DNA of 64,000 nucleotides from Halobacteria archaeon HArc-gm2. Lineage in GTDB: Archaea; Halobacteriota; Halobacteria; Halobacteriales; Haloarculaceae. Below, piece by piece: positions 17,101 through 26,126 of the stretch. Every line of letters begins with the position of its first letter. The first letter of the stretch is position 1. Location: the NCBI GenBank assembly GCA_025517465.1, contig JAOPKE010000001.1, forward strand, positions 372,001 through 436,000. The letters are read 5' to 3'. Both the position numbers and the translations under genes were made by a program. The notes beneath the pieces were generated by a model. The model saw only the letters and a program-made list of their open reading frames with translations. It made no database searches and was not told the DNA's origin.

Positions 17101-17946
17101 ATGTACCGGCTCGAAGCACTCTCGCGGCTGATCTGGGAGTCGGTCCCGGCGGGCGCGGCGGAGCCGTTCGGGGTGATAACGGCGTTCGGGAGCGCGACGT
17201 TCCTGCTGTTCGCGCTGTCGCTCCTCTACTGGCTCGACGAGCGGCGGTCGACGGCCGCCGTGGTCAGCTACGCGCTGATCGCGCTGGCAGTCGTCATCGG
17301 ACTCAAGGCCGCGATGGGGCTCCCACGACCGCCCGAGACGGTTCGACTGATCCCCCTCGAAGCGGACCCGCACGGATTTCCGAGCGGCCACACCGTCGCG
17401 GCCGTGGTCGTCTACGGTGGCCTCCTGGCCGTCCGGGACCGCCTCGACGACCACCGGGCCGTCGTCGCCGTCGCTGTCCTCGTCGGACTCGTCGGACTCT
17501 CCAGAGTCGTCCTCGGGATGCACTACCTCGGCGACGTGGTCGTCGGGACAGCGCTCGGACTCGTCCTGCTCGCCGTCTGCGTGCGCGTGGTCGGCGACGA
17601 CCCGACTCGCGGGTTCGCGCTCGCGGCGGTCGTCTCGGTCCCGGCAGTGGTCGTCACGGCGCTCGGTGCCGAGGCGTTGCTCGCCTTCGGCGGGAGCCTC
17701 GGTGGTGCGGTCGGGAGTCTCCGTCTGGACGGCCTGGCAGAACTCCAGTCTCGCTTCCACGGCGTCGTCCTGACTGCAGTCGGCGTTCCGTTCGTCTTCT
17801 TGACCGACGAACTGGCCGACGGACTCGCCGAACCGGCGCTCGTCGTATTCGCGTACGCGCTTCTCGTGGCGGGGATACTCCGCTTGCCCGCGCTCGTCCG
17901 CCGCCTCCCGCTGGACGCTGTCCGGCGAGCGTCGAAGCCGCGATAA
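17101..17946 (+). CDS. PAP2-family phosphatase, membrane
   Basis: 281 residues, about 8 hydrophobic segments. All three motifs of the PAP2/vanadium haloperoxidase superfamily are intact: KAAMGLPRP (KX6RP), PSGHT, and SRVVLGMHYLGDV (SRX5HX3D). The enzyme probably dephosphorylates isoprenoid diphosphates or phosphatidate at the outer membrane face. The C-terminal third adds three helices not needed for catalysis. A single-gene unit. Confidence 0.92.
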   Translation: MYRLEALSRLIWESVPAGAAEPFGVITAFGSATFLLFALSLLYWLDERRSTAAVVSYALIALAVVIGLKAAMGLPRPPETVRLIPLEADPHGFPSGHTVAAVVVYGGLLAVRDRLDDHRAVVAVAVLVGLVGLSRVVLGMHYLGDVVVGTALGLVLLAVCVRVVGDDPTRGFALAAVVSVPAVVVTALGAEALLAFGGSLGGAVGSLRLDGLAELQSRFHGVVLTAVGVPFVFLTDELADGLAEPALVVFAYALLVAGILRLPALVRRLPLDAVRRASKPR

Positions 17947-18071
17947 TACCGGGCATCGAACACTCGTCCGTCCGGACGCGGTGGACACGCCGTCCGGAGA
18001 ACTCGTCTTTTCGAACCCGCGAACGCTCGACGAGGGGTGCGTGTTCGGGGATCCGACTCGTCCCGGCGGAG

Positions 18072-19754
18072 TCACCGGAGCGCGTCGGTGCTCCCGTCGC
18101 TCCCTTCGGCGCGTCGACGCTGGATGTCCTCCCCGAGACGCGTGCGAAGGGCGTCGTGGAGCGCCCGGGCCGTCGCGTCGTCCACGTCGTGGGCCGTCGC
18201 GTCGCCGCCCATCAGGCTCGAGGTGCTGGCGGTGTCGGCGGTGACGCTGGCCAGGTCGCGGTACCGCTGGAACACGCTCCGGCTTCCGATGACCGTCTGG
18301 ACGCGGTAGTAGGGGACCGCCCGCGTCGTCCGGGTCCAGAATCCGCTGCGGGCGACGAAGACGTCGTCTGTCGTCGCGTGTCCGCGGTGCTTCCACGTGA
18401 GGTGGCCGGCAACTGGTGCGAGGACCAGCAGCGCCAGCGGCGCGTACCACCAGCCGACGCCGACCAGCAACCGGTCGACGAGGAGGAGGGCGGCCGTGAG
18501 CGCGAGCGGCAGGAGCGCGAACCTGACGACGTATCGCCGGCGCGCGCGTCGGGGTGGCCGCTCGACCGCCGGCGTCTCGAACTCCCCGAGCGATTCGGCC
18601 AGCGCGGTGACGGTCGCTCTGTCGTCGAGCGGGATGGCCGTGTTCGACGCCTGTCCGTCGTTCGCGCCGGGCCCGTAGCCTGCCGTCTCCACGGAGAGGC
18701 CGGCGTAGCCGAGCGCCCGCATCGGCGCCGTCTCCTTTATCGACACCGTCTGTATCTTCTCGACGGGGATCGACCCGCTGTATCGGTTGAGAAAGCCCCG
18801 CTCGTAGCGGAGTTCGTCGCCGACGCGCCTGAGCCGGAAGTCGTAGAACTCGATCATCGTGAGGACGGCACTCACTACCAGCGTGGCGAGGGCGAACTCG
18901 ACGAGCGTCACCGCTACCACGATGGCGAGTTCTGTCGGCGAGTAAGTCGGCAGCAGTTCGAACGCCACCGTCTCGGGACCGCCGAGGGCCGCGGTCGTCG
19001 CGGACAGGACGGCGAGGGCCAGGTCGCCGAAGAAGGGCGTCCCGACGACGACGAGAACCGGCGCGCCCGGTTTCGCCGTCATCGCACCGAGCCGGAGCAA
19101 GTCGGCGTGGTCGAGGCGGTAGAGATCTTCTTCCTCCGGCGAGCGTCGCCGAGCCGTCGTTGCCCCGTCGCTCGATGCGTCACAGGCCACGCCACCGCCG
19201 GCCGCTCCGTCGCCACCTGTCTCGACAGCGCCTGCTCTGTCGGCGCCGGCCGATGCCGTCGACGGCGCCGATTCGCCGTCCTCGCTGATGGTTCCGCTGG
19301 CTTCCTCGACCGCCTCGCGACCGTGGGCAGCGACGAACTCCTGGAGTCGTCGCGCCTCCGCCAGGTCGACGGCGTTCAGGACCGCCTCCGTCGAGCCGCC
19401 GCCCGCCGTCTCGAAGTTGACGACGGCGAGGCCGAGCGCCCGCTGGATCAGGTTCCGGCTGACGTCGACGTTCTGGACCCGACCGAGGGGAATCTCCCGT
19501 TCCTGGCGGTTGAACACGCCCGACGAGACGGCGAGGGTGTCGCCGGCCGTCTCGTAGGTGAATCGTAGATAGCGGGCGACGCCGTAGGCGGCGCCGCCGA
19601 GCAGGCCCGCGCCGCCGAGCGCGAACGTGACCCAGAACGGGGCGAGTCCCAGCGGCCCTGTCAACATCACGCCGAGGAAGAACCCGGTGCTTCCGAACTG
19701 GAAGGCCGTCCCGATCACCCGCTGGACGGCGCTGAGGGGGTGGAGTCGCCTCAT
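18072..19754 (-). CDS. Membrane protein with three bPH2 (YdbS/YdbT-like) PH domains
   Basis: 560 residues from the ATG at 19754. Three repeats each comprise paired transmembrane helices plus a bacterial PH domain. Each repeat carries the same core (GVFNRQEREIPLGRVQNVDV; GFLNRYSGSIPVEKIQTVSI; GFWTRTTRAVPYYRVQTVIG). A Ser/Gly/Ala/Asp-rich linker (about residues 150-215) follows the first repeat. YdbT homologues in Bacillus have the same triple layout and are linked to envelope stress, but their biochemical role is unknown. The start codon overlaps the stop of the upstream bPH2 gene, forming a YdbS-YdbT-like pair. Confidence 0.82.
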   Translation of the reverse strand: MRRLHPLSAVQRVIGTAFQFGSTGFFLGVMLTGPLGLAPFWVTFALGGAGLLGGAAYGVARYLRFTYETAGDTLAVSSGVFNRQEREIPLGRVQNVDVSRNLIQRALGLAVVNFETAGGGSTEAVLNAVDLAEARRLQEFVAAHGREAVEEASGTISEDGESAPSTASAGADRAGAVETGGDGAAGGGVACDASSDGATTARRRSPEEEDLYRLDHADLLRLGAMTAKPGAPVLVVVGTPFFGDLALAVLSATTAALGGPETVAFELLPTYSPTELAIVVAVTLVEFALATLVVSAVLTMIEFYDFRLRRVGDELRYERGFLNRYSGSIPVEKIQTVSIKETAPMRALGYAGLSVETAGYGPGANDGQASNTAIPLDDRATVTALAESLGEFETPAVERPPRRARRRYVVRFALLPLALTAALLLVDRLLVGVGWWYAPLALLVLAPVAGHLTWKHRGHATTDDVFVARSGFWTRTTRAVPYYRVQTVIGSRSVFQRYRDLASVTADTASTSSLMGGDATAHDVDDATARALHDALRTRLGEDIQRRRAEGSDGSTDALR

Positions 19755-20224
19755 ACCGCGTCGGACCCCTCGCTCTCGATGGCGAGGTCGCGCAGGCGTT
19801 CGCGCAGTCGATTCGCCCGCTCCGGCGTGAGGCCGGGGATCGAGATGTCCGCGCCGCGGGTCCCGGCCGTGTAGACGACGAGACTCGACAGGCCGACCAG
19901 ACGCTCGACGGGGCCTCGCTGGGTGTCGACGTGCTGGACGCGGACGTAGGGGACGGCGGTCTCGACTTCGGTGACGACGCCTCTGACGAGGTACAGCGCG
20001 TCGTCCTGTATCTCGAAGCGCCAGCTCCGGTAGTACAGCAGCGCGTGGACAGCGCCGAGGAGAGTGGCGGCGACCCATATCGCCGCGACGAGTGCGGTAC
20101 TCACGGTGAAGAACCGCTCGGGGACCACCCGACCGACGACGAACGCGACGACGGCCAGCACCGCGGCGGTCAGGAGGGCGCGACCGATCCACAGCAGCCG
20201 GACCCGCGAGTGAGGGCGTTCCAT
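19751..20224 (-). CDS. Small bPH2 PH-domain membrane protein (YdbS-like)
   Basis: 157 residues from the ATG at 20224 (MERPHS). An in-frame ATG at 20309-20311 would add 29 residues and begin only 3 nt after the lhr stop, so the start is uncertain. Two transmembrane helices (GRALLTAAVLAVVAFVVG, ALVAAIWVAATLLGAVHALLYY) precede one PH domain containing GVVTEVETAVPYVRVQHVDT. It overlaps the three-PH-domain gene by 4 bp. A T-rich stretch (cctttttgacc on this strand) lies about 25 nt upstream of the shorter start and supports it. Confidence 0.75.
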   Translation of the reverse strand: MERPHSRVRLLWIGRALLTAAVLAVVAFVVGRVVPERFFTVSTALVAAIWVAATLLGAVHALLYYRSWRFEIQDDALYLVRGVVTEVETAVPYVRVQHVDTQRGPVERLVGLSSLVVYTAGTRGADISIPGLTPERANRLRERLRDLAIESEGSDAV

Positions 20225-20314
20225 GGGCCGAACGGCGCAGGGGAGGTCAAAAAGGGTTGCCGTCGGTCGCGGCGGATCGGCCGGTTTGCGGGCAGCCGTC
20301 CGGTCGCTCATACC

Positions 20315-23068
20315 TCACTCGCTCTCGACTGGCGGGCTCTGTCCGGCGCTCCCGTCGCCGTCTATCTCGTCGAGGACGCAGCGGTGGAACTCCTGCAGGA
20401 CGGCCGACTCGTCCTCGGCGAGGACGACGTCCGTCGCGGCCAGCGTCGCCAGACCGAACGCGCGCGGTGACGGCGAGTCGACGCGGACCGTCTCGACCGA
20501 GAGGTCGCCGCGCTGGATGGCGCCGGTCACCTCCTCGATGCCGGCGACGTTGAGTTTGTCCTCCAGGATCTCGCGGTAGGTCTCCTCGATGACGGCGAAC
20601 TCCTCCAGGTCTTCCGCGAAGCTCAGCAGCATCTCGGAGCTGACCTGCTGTTCGGCGGCCGATTTCTCGTAGCCCTTGTACCGCTTGAGGATCATCAGCG
20701 AGCGCGTCGCGTTGATACGGAAGTACCGCTGGAGGAGGTCCGTTCCCTGGAGCGCTCGCCGGAGGTCGTTTCTCACGCCGTCCGGTTCGATGTCGGTGAG
20801 CAGTCCCTCCACGTCGACCTTCCGGTTGAGCGGCATCGAGAGGGTGAACCCGTTGTCCGCGACGGCGACCTTGACGTTGGCGCTGGTAGCCTGGGCGACG
20901 CGGTAGGCCAGCAGGCGCGAGAAACCGTCGTTGAACCGCCGGCCGTAGCCCGAGTGGACGTAGTAGTGCCGTTCGTACTCGTCGTGGTCCAGCGCCTCCT
21001 CGACGACGAGGCGCTCGTCCGTCGACAGCGAGTTCGATCCCGCGTAGGCGACCTGCTCGGAGAGCATCCGCGTGATAGCGCGGACGCTGTTCTCGTCCAG
21101 TGGGTACTCCCGGAGCCAGTGTCTGATCGCCGGCGGGCCGCCCTGGCCCAGTTTGTCCAGGAACTCCCGCTGGAACTGGAGTATCTCCTGGCCCAGGTCG
21201 TACGAGAGCGGGAGACGCTCGGAGAACCACGAGGGGACCGTGGGGCGGGCGCTCGTCCGGTCGACGTACACCTTCGACCCGCGCCGGTAGCTGTACTGGA
21301 AGTGGTCACCGCCGAGGACGAAGACGTCGCCCTTCTCCAGCGTGTCGAGGTACTCCTCGTCGAGCTGACCGACCCAGTCGTCGCCGCTCCGGGTGTAGAC
21401 GTCGCAGGTGAACGAGTCCGGGATGGTGCCGATGTTGGTCATGTAGATGACCCGGGCGAGCCGGCCGCGCTTGCCGATCAGCGGCTCGCCGACGGGGAAC
21501 TGGTCGTAGTGGTGCTCGCCGTCGGGCGCGTCGTTCTCGTCGCGCCATATCTTGGCGTAGACGTTCTTGTCCTCCATCCCGGCGTAGTCGGCCGTCAGGT
21601 AGCGCAGCAACTGCTCCCAGTCGGCGTCGTCGTAGTTCCGGTAGGGGTACGCGCGCTGGAGGATGGCCTTGATATCTGCCTCGCGGCGGACGTCGTTGAT
21701 CGCCATCCCGTAGACGTGCTGGGCGGCGACGTCCTGTGCGTTCTCGGGGACGAACACTCTGTCGACGAACCCCTCGTGGGCCTTCTTCAGCATCACCGCA
21801 CACTCGATCAGTTCGTCGCGGTCGAGCGCGACGACCCGGCCGGTGACAGTCTGGCCGAGCTGGTGCCCGGCGCGACCGATGCGCTGGAGCAGGGACGCCA
21901 CGGACTTCGGGGAACCGACCTGCACGACGAGGTCGATGTGGGGCATGTCGATGCCCAGTTCCAGACTCGTGGAGGTCGTCACCACGTCGAGGCTCCCCTC
22001 CTTCAGTTGCTCCTCTATCTCCTGGCGCCGGTCCTTCGAGAGGCTGCCGTGGTGGCAGCCGGAGTTCTCCTCGTCGTACCCGTCGTAGTCCTCTCGTAGG
22101 TTGTGCAGGACTCGTTCGGCGCCCGAGCGCGTGTTGGTGAAGACGAGCGTGTTCGTGTGGCGCTGGATCAGGTCGTGAAGCTGGCCGTAGAACCGACCCT
22201 GGACGACGTCGCGGGGCGTGTTGATGAGGTCGTCCGTCGGACAGGTCAGCTCCACGTCGAATTCGCGGGCGAAACGGGCGTCGACGATCTCGTAGTCGCG
22301 ACTGTCCTCCCCAGGTTCTTCCTGGCCCACCAGATACTCCGCCATCGTCGACAGCGGCTCGACCGTCGCCGAACAGCCGATGCGGGTCGGCGAACCGTGG
22401 GCCATCTCCTCCAGCCGTTCCAGCGACACCGAGAGGTGCGTACCGCGCTTGTTTTCGGCGAGACTGTGTATCTCGTCGACGACGACGTACTCCACCGTCC
22501 GGAGTTTCTCGCGGAACTTCGGACTGTTGAGCAGGATAGCGAGCGTCTCCGGCGTCGTGTTGAGGATGTGGGGCGTCGTCTCCAGCATCTTGCTGCGCTC
22601 TGCATCGCTCGTGTCGCCGTGGCGGATGGCGTGACGTAGCTCGACGTCCTCGCCACGCTCGTCGAGTTTCTCAGTGATGCCGGCGAGGGGCACCTCCAGA
22701 TTCCGGTGGATGTCGTTGGCCAGGGACTTCAGCGGCGAGACGTAGAGGCAGTAGACGCTGTTTTCGAGTTCTTCCTCCCGGGCCTTGCAGAATAGCTCGT
22801 TGATGATGCCGGTAAAGCTGGCGAGCGTCTTTCCCGACCCCGTCGGCGCGGCGATGAGGGCGTTCTCCCGCTCGTGGATGAGCGGGATGGCTTCCTTCTG
22901 GGGCGGCGTGAAGAAGCCGCCGTTGTCGGGGACGAACTCGCCGAATTGCTCGGACCACCACTCCTGGACCACCGGCTCCAGCAGTTCGAGCACGTCCGCG
23001 TCGTCGATGGCGACGTCACTGGGATCGAAAGTTGGTTCGACCGCTGCGAGTCGCTCTCGTCCGCCCAT
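20315..23068 (-). CDS. lhr: Lhr-type ATP-dependent DNA helicase
   Basis: 917 residues from the ATG at 23068 (MGGRERL). SF2 motifs are complete: Q-motif region FTPPQKEAIP, Walker A APTGSGKT, Walker B DEIHSLAENKRG, motif III SATVEPL, TNTRSGAERV, TSTSLELGID and QRIGRAGH. The winged-helix and Lhr-core C-terminal regions follow. Lhr is a 3'-5' DNA translocase acting on DNA:RNA hybrids and branched DNA in repair. The predicted start could be extended upstream to 23149, but that overlaps the divergent DapA-family promoter. The bPH2 genes lie immediately downstream, possibly on the same transcript. Confidence 0.92.
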   Translation of the reverse strand: MGGRERLAAVEPTFDPSDVAIDDADVLELLEPVVQEWWSEQFGEFVPDNGGFFTPPQKEAIPLIHERENALIAAPTGSGKTLASFTGIINELFCKAREEELENSVYCLYVSPLKSLANDIHRNLEVPLAGITEKLDERGEDVELRHAIRHGDTSDAERSKMLETTPHILNTTPETLAILLNSPKFREKLRTVEYVVVDEIHSLAENKRGTHLSVSLERLEEMAHGSPTRIGCSATVEPLSTMAEYLVGQEEPGEDSRDYEIVDARFAREFDVELTCPTDDLINTPRDVVQGRFYGQLHDLIQRHTNTLVFTNTRSGAERVLHNLREDYDGYDEENSGCHHGSLSKDRRQEIEEQLKEGSLDVVTTSTSLELGIDMPHIDLVVQVGSPKSVASLLQRIGRAGHQLGQTVTGRVVALDRDELIECAVMLKKAHEGFVDRVFVPENAQDVAAQHVYGMAINDVRREADIKAILQRAYPYRNYDDADWEQLLRYLTADYAGMEDKNVYAKIWRDENDAPDGEHHYDQFPVGEPLIGKRGRLARVIYMTNIGTIPDSFTCDVYTRSGDDWVGQLDEEYLDTLEKGDVFVLGGDHFQYSYRRGSKVYVDRTSARPTVPSWFSERLPLSYDLGQEILQFQREFLDKLGQGGPPAIRHWLREYPLDENSVRAITRMLSEQVAYAGSNSLSTDERLVVEEALDHDEYERHYYVHSGYGRRFNDGFSRLLAYRVAQATSANVKVAVADNGFTLSMPLNRKVDVEGLLTDIEPDGVRNDLRRALQGTDLLQRYFRINATRSLMILKRYKGYEKSAAEQQVSSEMLLSFAEDLEEFAVIEETYREILEDKLNVAGIEEVTGAIQRGDLSVETVRVDSPSPRAFGLATLAATDVVLAEDESAVLQEFHRCVLDEIDGDGSAGQSPPVESE

Positions 23069-23157
23069 CTGCTCTATCGGAAGGGCCGCGCAGTCAAGTG
23101 GGTTTGGTCCCCGGAGTGAAAGTGAAACCATATGCGGGTAGCCCCGCAACCGCTCCC

Positions 23158-24033
23158 ATGACCGATTCCTTCGATCTGCGCTGTCCGGTCGTGACGCCGA
23201 TGAACGAGACCGGATCCGTCGACCTCGACGGCCTCGAAACGCTCGTCGACCACCTCGTGGATTCCGGCGTCGACGGCCTGGTGCCCTGCGGGACGACGGG
23301 CGAGTTCTCGGCGCTCACCGACGAGGAGCGTCGCGCCGTCGTCGAGACGACCGTCGACGCCGCCGACGATCGGGTCCCGGTGATGGCCGGCGTCGGGGGA
23401 ACCGCCGTCGGCGAGGTTCGCCGGCACATTACGGAAGCGGCGGCTGTCGGTGCGGACTCGGTGCTCGTCGTCCCCCCGTACTTCGGCGGCCAGTCGTCGG
23501 CCGACGGTAACGAGGCGTTCTTCCGGGCCGTCCTCGACGACTCCCCGCTGCCGGCGTACCTGTACAACATCCCCCAGACCGTTGGACAGGAGCTCCAGGT
23601 CGACGCCGTCGCCGAACTCGCCGACCACGAGTCGGTCGTCGGTATCAAGGACTCTGGCGGCGACCTCACGTACTTCGGGGACCTCCTGCGGCGGACCCCC
23701 GACGACTTCGAGGTCTACCAGGGCTGGGACGCCGCGTACCTGCCGTCGCTGGCGATGGGCGCCGACGGCGGGATCAACGCCCTCTCTCACGTCTCCCCTG
23801 ACGCGTTCCACGAGGTGGCCGAGGCGGTGACCGAGGGTGACCTGGAATGCGCTCGCCGTCATCAGCGCGAGACCATCGATCCCGCCTTCGAGTTCTGCCG
23901 GGACCACGGGTTCGCCCCGTCGGTGAAGGCCGCGCTGGCCCACCGCGACCGCATCGACTCCCGGACCGTTCGGCCGCCCCAGGAGTCGCTGGACAGTCAG
24001 GCGCTCGACGAACTCGGGGCCGTCCTCGACTGA
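23158..24033 (+). CDS. Dihydrodipicolinate synthase/N-acetylneuraminate lyase family protein
   Basis: 291 residues from the ATG at 23158. A TIM barrel with the class I aldolase signature: pyruvate-binding GTTGEFSALT, catalytic tyrosine in YNIPQ, and Schiff-base lysine in GIKDSGGD. Possible reactions are DapA (lysine pathway) or 2-keto-3-deoxy sugar-acid aldolase. The lack of lysine-pathway neighbours, and haloarchaeal use of such proteins in semi-phosphorylative Entner-Doudoroff steps, leave it open. Divergent from lhr with only 89 bp between the starts. Confidence 0.87.
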   Translation: MTDSFDLRCPVVTPMNETGSVDLDGLETLVDHLVDSGVDGLVPCGTTGEFSALTDEERRAVVETTVDAADDRVPVMAGVGGTAVGEVRRHITEAAAVGADSVLVVPPYFGGQSSADGNEAFFRAVLDDSPLPAYLYNIPQTVGQELQVDAVAELADHESVVGIKDSGGDLTYFGDLLRRTPDDFEVYQGWDAAYLPSLAMGADGGINALSHVSPDAFHEVAEAVTEGDLECARRHQRETIDPAFEFCRDHGFAPSVKAALAHRDRIDSRTVRPPQESLDSQALDELGAVLD

Positions 24034-24083
24034 CCGGGACCGCCACCCGCGAAAGGTCAAATCGTGACTGAGCGTCCACGAGA

Positions 24084-24091
24084 TACTTAAC
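24084..24091 (+). promoter_or_regulatory. TATA-like box for the membrane-anchored HTH gene
   Basis: tacttaac is centred about 28 nt before the ATG at 24115, consistent with a leaderless start. Confidence 0.5.
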
Positions 24092-24114
24092 GGCGGACGT
24101 TCCTCTACTGCTGT

Positions 24115-24948
24115 ATGTCGCTGTTGCCCTCGCGAGGTCCGGACGTCAGCACGGCCCAGGAGGGCGAGATGGAGGTGGTCGGCGTCGACGAGGACGTCGA
24201 CGGCGTGCTCGACGCCCTCGCCTCCGACACCGCCCGGGCCGTGCTGAACGCGATCTACGACGACCCCGGGACCCCGTCCGAGATAGCCGACCGGCTCGAC
24301 ATGTCGATCCAGAAGGTCTCCTACCACCTGGAGAAACTGGAAGACGAGGAACTCATCGCCGTCGCCGGCACCCGCTACTCCGAGAAGGGCCAGGAGATGA
24401 ACGTGTACGAGCCGCCGGAGGACCCCCTGGTGCTGTTCGTCGGGACCCGCGAGCGCAAGGACTCGCTGCGGACGATGATCAAGCGGTTGCTGCCGACGGT
24501 CGGTATCCTCGCCCTTGCGAGCGTCGCCGTCCAGCGGTTCCTCGGCCGCGACGGCGGCGGCGGAGTAGTGTCGCTGTCGTCGGGGGCAGGCGGGGCCGAC
24601 TCCGGGGACGGTGGTGACCCCGACGTCGAATTCAGTGGTGCCGAGGACCAGGCCGCGACTCAGACCGAGGCGGCCACGTCGACACTCACGGAATCGGGGG
24701 CCGACACTGGCGACGGCGGCGGGAACTTCACTATCGAGAGCGCCGACACGACCGAAACCGCGACTCAAACCGTGACCGAGGCGCCGACACAGACGCCCGT
24801 CGGCGAGTCGCTCGACACCACCACGCAAGTGACCGAAGCCGTCGCCGGAAGCGCCGGCATCTCGCCCGGTGTGGCCTTCTTCCTCGGTGGCCTGCTCGTC
24901 GTCGCACTACTGGTCGGCTGGTGGGGCTACCAGACGTACGGCCGCTGA
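24115..24948 (+). CDS. Membrane-anchored ArsR-like winged-helix regulator
   Basis: 277 residues. An N-terminal winged helix (about 28-95; PSEIADRLDMSIQKVSYHLEKLEDEELI) is followed by a basic stretch with a hydrophobic segment (RLLPTVGILALASVAVQRFLG, about 122-142). A long Gly then Thr/Glu-rich linker follows (about 143-245, with many TQT/TET motifs), then a second transmembrane helix (PGVAFFLGGLLVVALLVGWWGY). The topology predicts a cytoplasmic DNA-binding head tethered to the membrane by two helices with an extracytoplasmic Thr-rich loop, so it may couple an envelope signal to transcription. A single-gene unit. Confidence 0.82.
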   Translation: MSLLPSRGPDVSTAQEGEMEVVGVDEDVDGVLDALASDTARAVLNAIYDDPGTPSEIADRLDMSIQKVSYHLEKLEDEELIAVAGTRYSEKGQEMNVYEPPEDPLVLFVGTRERKDSLRTMIKRLLPTVGILALASVAVQRFLGRDGGGGVVSLSSGAGGADSGDGGDPDVEFSGAEDQAATQTEAATSTLTESGADTGDGGGNFTIESADTTETATQTVTEAPTQTPVGESLDTTTQVTEAVAGSAGISPGVAFFLGGLLVVALLVGWWGYQTYGR

Positions 24949-24962
24949 CGGCCGCCGAACCG

Positions 24963-25093
24963 CTGCCCCTCTGGCGTCGCTCGACCGGGCTGCCACTCTG
25001 GCGTCTCTCGACCGGGCTGCCCCTCTGTCGTCACTCGACTGGGCTGCCTCTCGACGCTCTCGACTGGACTGCCTCTCGACGTTCTCGACCGGA
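24963..25093. repeat. Degenerate tandem repeat, five units of 27/25 bp, in a 398-bp gene-free stretch
   Basis: Three 27-bp units (24963-24989, 24990-25016, 25017-25043; consensus ctgcccctctggcgtcnctc + gaccggg) are followed by two 25-bp units (25044-25068, 25069-25093) and a decayed sixth. The array starts 15 bp after the HTH stop codon. The rest of the gap to 25346 holds A/T-rich runs (taaaaatccgtttt, about 25125-25138, and gttttgatat, about 25152-25161) that could be a terminator or promoter; no gene was recognised there. Confidence 0.75.
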
Positions 25094-25346
25094 CCGTCTT
25101 TCGACGTGCCCCGCTATCGGTCGCTAAAAATCCGTTTTGAGTCTTGCGCGGTGTTTTGATATGCCGGTGTGTACACTGAATCGCGCCACCGTGGGCCCTC
25201 CCCCAGACCCAGACTGCCCGCTGGGTCTGTCGGCCGCTGACACCGCGGCCCGCGGCCGGCCACCTGCGCCCGTCGACGGCGTGGGTCCCTGAGTACGGTT
25301 CCCGCTGACGCCAACTGCTTTGGCCCTCCCACGAGTCGGTCCTCGT

Positions 25347-26126
25347 ATGCGCGTCACGTTTCTCGGCACTGGTTCCGCGATGCCAACTGGCCACCGCTTC
25401 CAGACGGGTCTCCTCGTCGAGTCCGGCGACCACAGCCTGCTCGTCGACTGCGGCAGCGGCGTCCTCCACGCGCTCGAACGGACGGAGACGGGCTACGAGG
25501 GCGTCGACGCCGTCCTCCTGACGCACCACCACCTCGACCACGTCTCGGACCTGGACGTTCTGCTCAAGGCTCGCTGGCTGGCCGGGGCGACGGAACTGAC
25601 CGTCGCTGGACCGCCCGGGACTGGGGAGTTCGTCGAGGGGCTGTTCGACCTCCACGAGTACATGCAGGGCCGCCTCGATCTGACGGTCCGCGACGTCGAG
25701 AACTCGTTCTCCCTCGCCGGGTTCGACGTGGACTCGATGGCGGTTCGCCACTCGATGCAGTGTTTCGCGTACCGGTTCGTGAGCGGTGACGGTGGCCCGC
25801 CGTTCGTCTTCAGCGGCGACACGGAGGCGTTTCCCGAACTGGTCGAGTTCGCGGACGGGTCGGCGGTGCTGGCCCACGACTGCTCGTTCCCCGACGACGT
25901 CGACGTGTCGAACCACCCGACGCCGTCCCAGCTCGGCGGGGCCCTGGCCGCGGCCGACGCAGACCTGGGTCGCGTGTACCTGACCCACCTCTATCCGCAT
26001 ACGGAGGGCCGTCACGAGGAGATGCTGGACTCCGTGGGCGACCACTACGACGGGGACGTGCGCTTCGCCGAGGACGGGCTCTCCGTAACCCTCGACGAGG
26101 CCGACGGCGCTCACTCCAGTTCGTAG
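25347..26126 (+). CDS. MBL-fold hydrolase, RNase Z/PhnP-like
   Basis: 259 residues from the ATG at 25347 (MRVTFLGTGSAMPT). Metal ligands: THHHLDHVSD, VRHS, FSGDTE and the C-terminal THLYPH. The start motif LGTGSAMPT is typical of RNase Z-like and arylsulfatase-like hydrolases. The flexible exosite arm of tRNase Z was not recognised, so a small-molecule phosphodiesterase is as likely as tRNA processing. It overlaps the convergent histidine kinase gene by 16 bp at the 3' ends. Confidence 0.85.
   Translation: MRVTFLGTGSAMPTGHRFQTGLLVESGDHSLLVDCGSGVLHALERTETGYEGVDAVLLTHHHLDHVSDLDVLLKARWLAGATELTVAGPPGTGEFVEGLFDLHEYMQGRLDLTVRDVENSFSLAGFDVDSMAVRHSMQCFAYRFVSGDGGPPFVFSGDTEAFPELVEFADGSAVLAHDCSFPDDVDVSNHPTPSQLGGALAAADADLGRVYLTHLYPHTEGRHEEMLDSVGDHYDGDVRFAEDGLSVTLDEADGAHSSS

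Noticed and set aside
23069-23149. Upstream start of lhr at 23149
   Set aside because: The extra 27 residues would extend into the promoter of the divergent DapA-family gene and add no recognisable domain.
24963-25093. CRISPR array
   Set aside because: Units are contiguous without spacers and degenerate; no cas genes are nearby (the Cas4-like domain at 14.6 kb belongs to Dna2).
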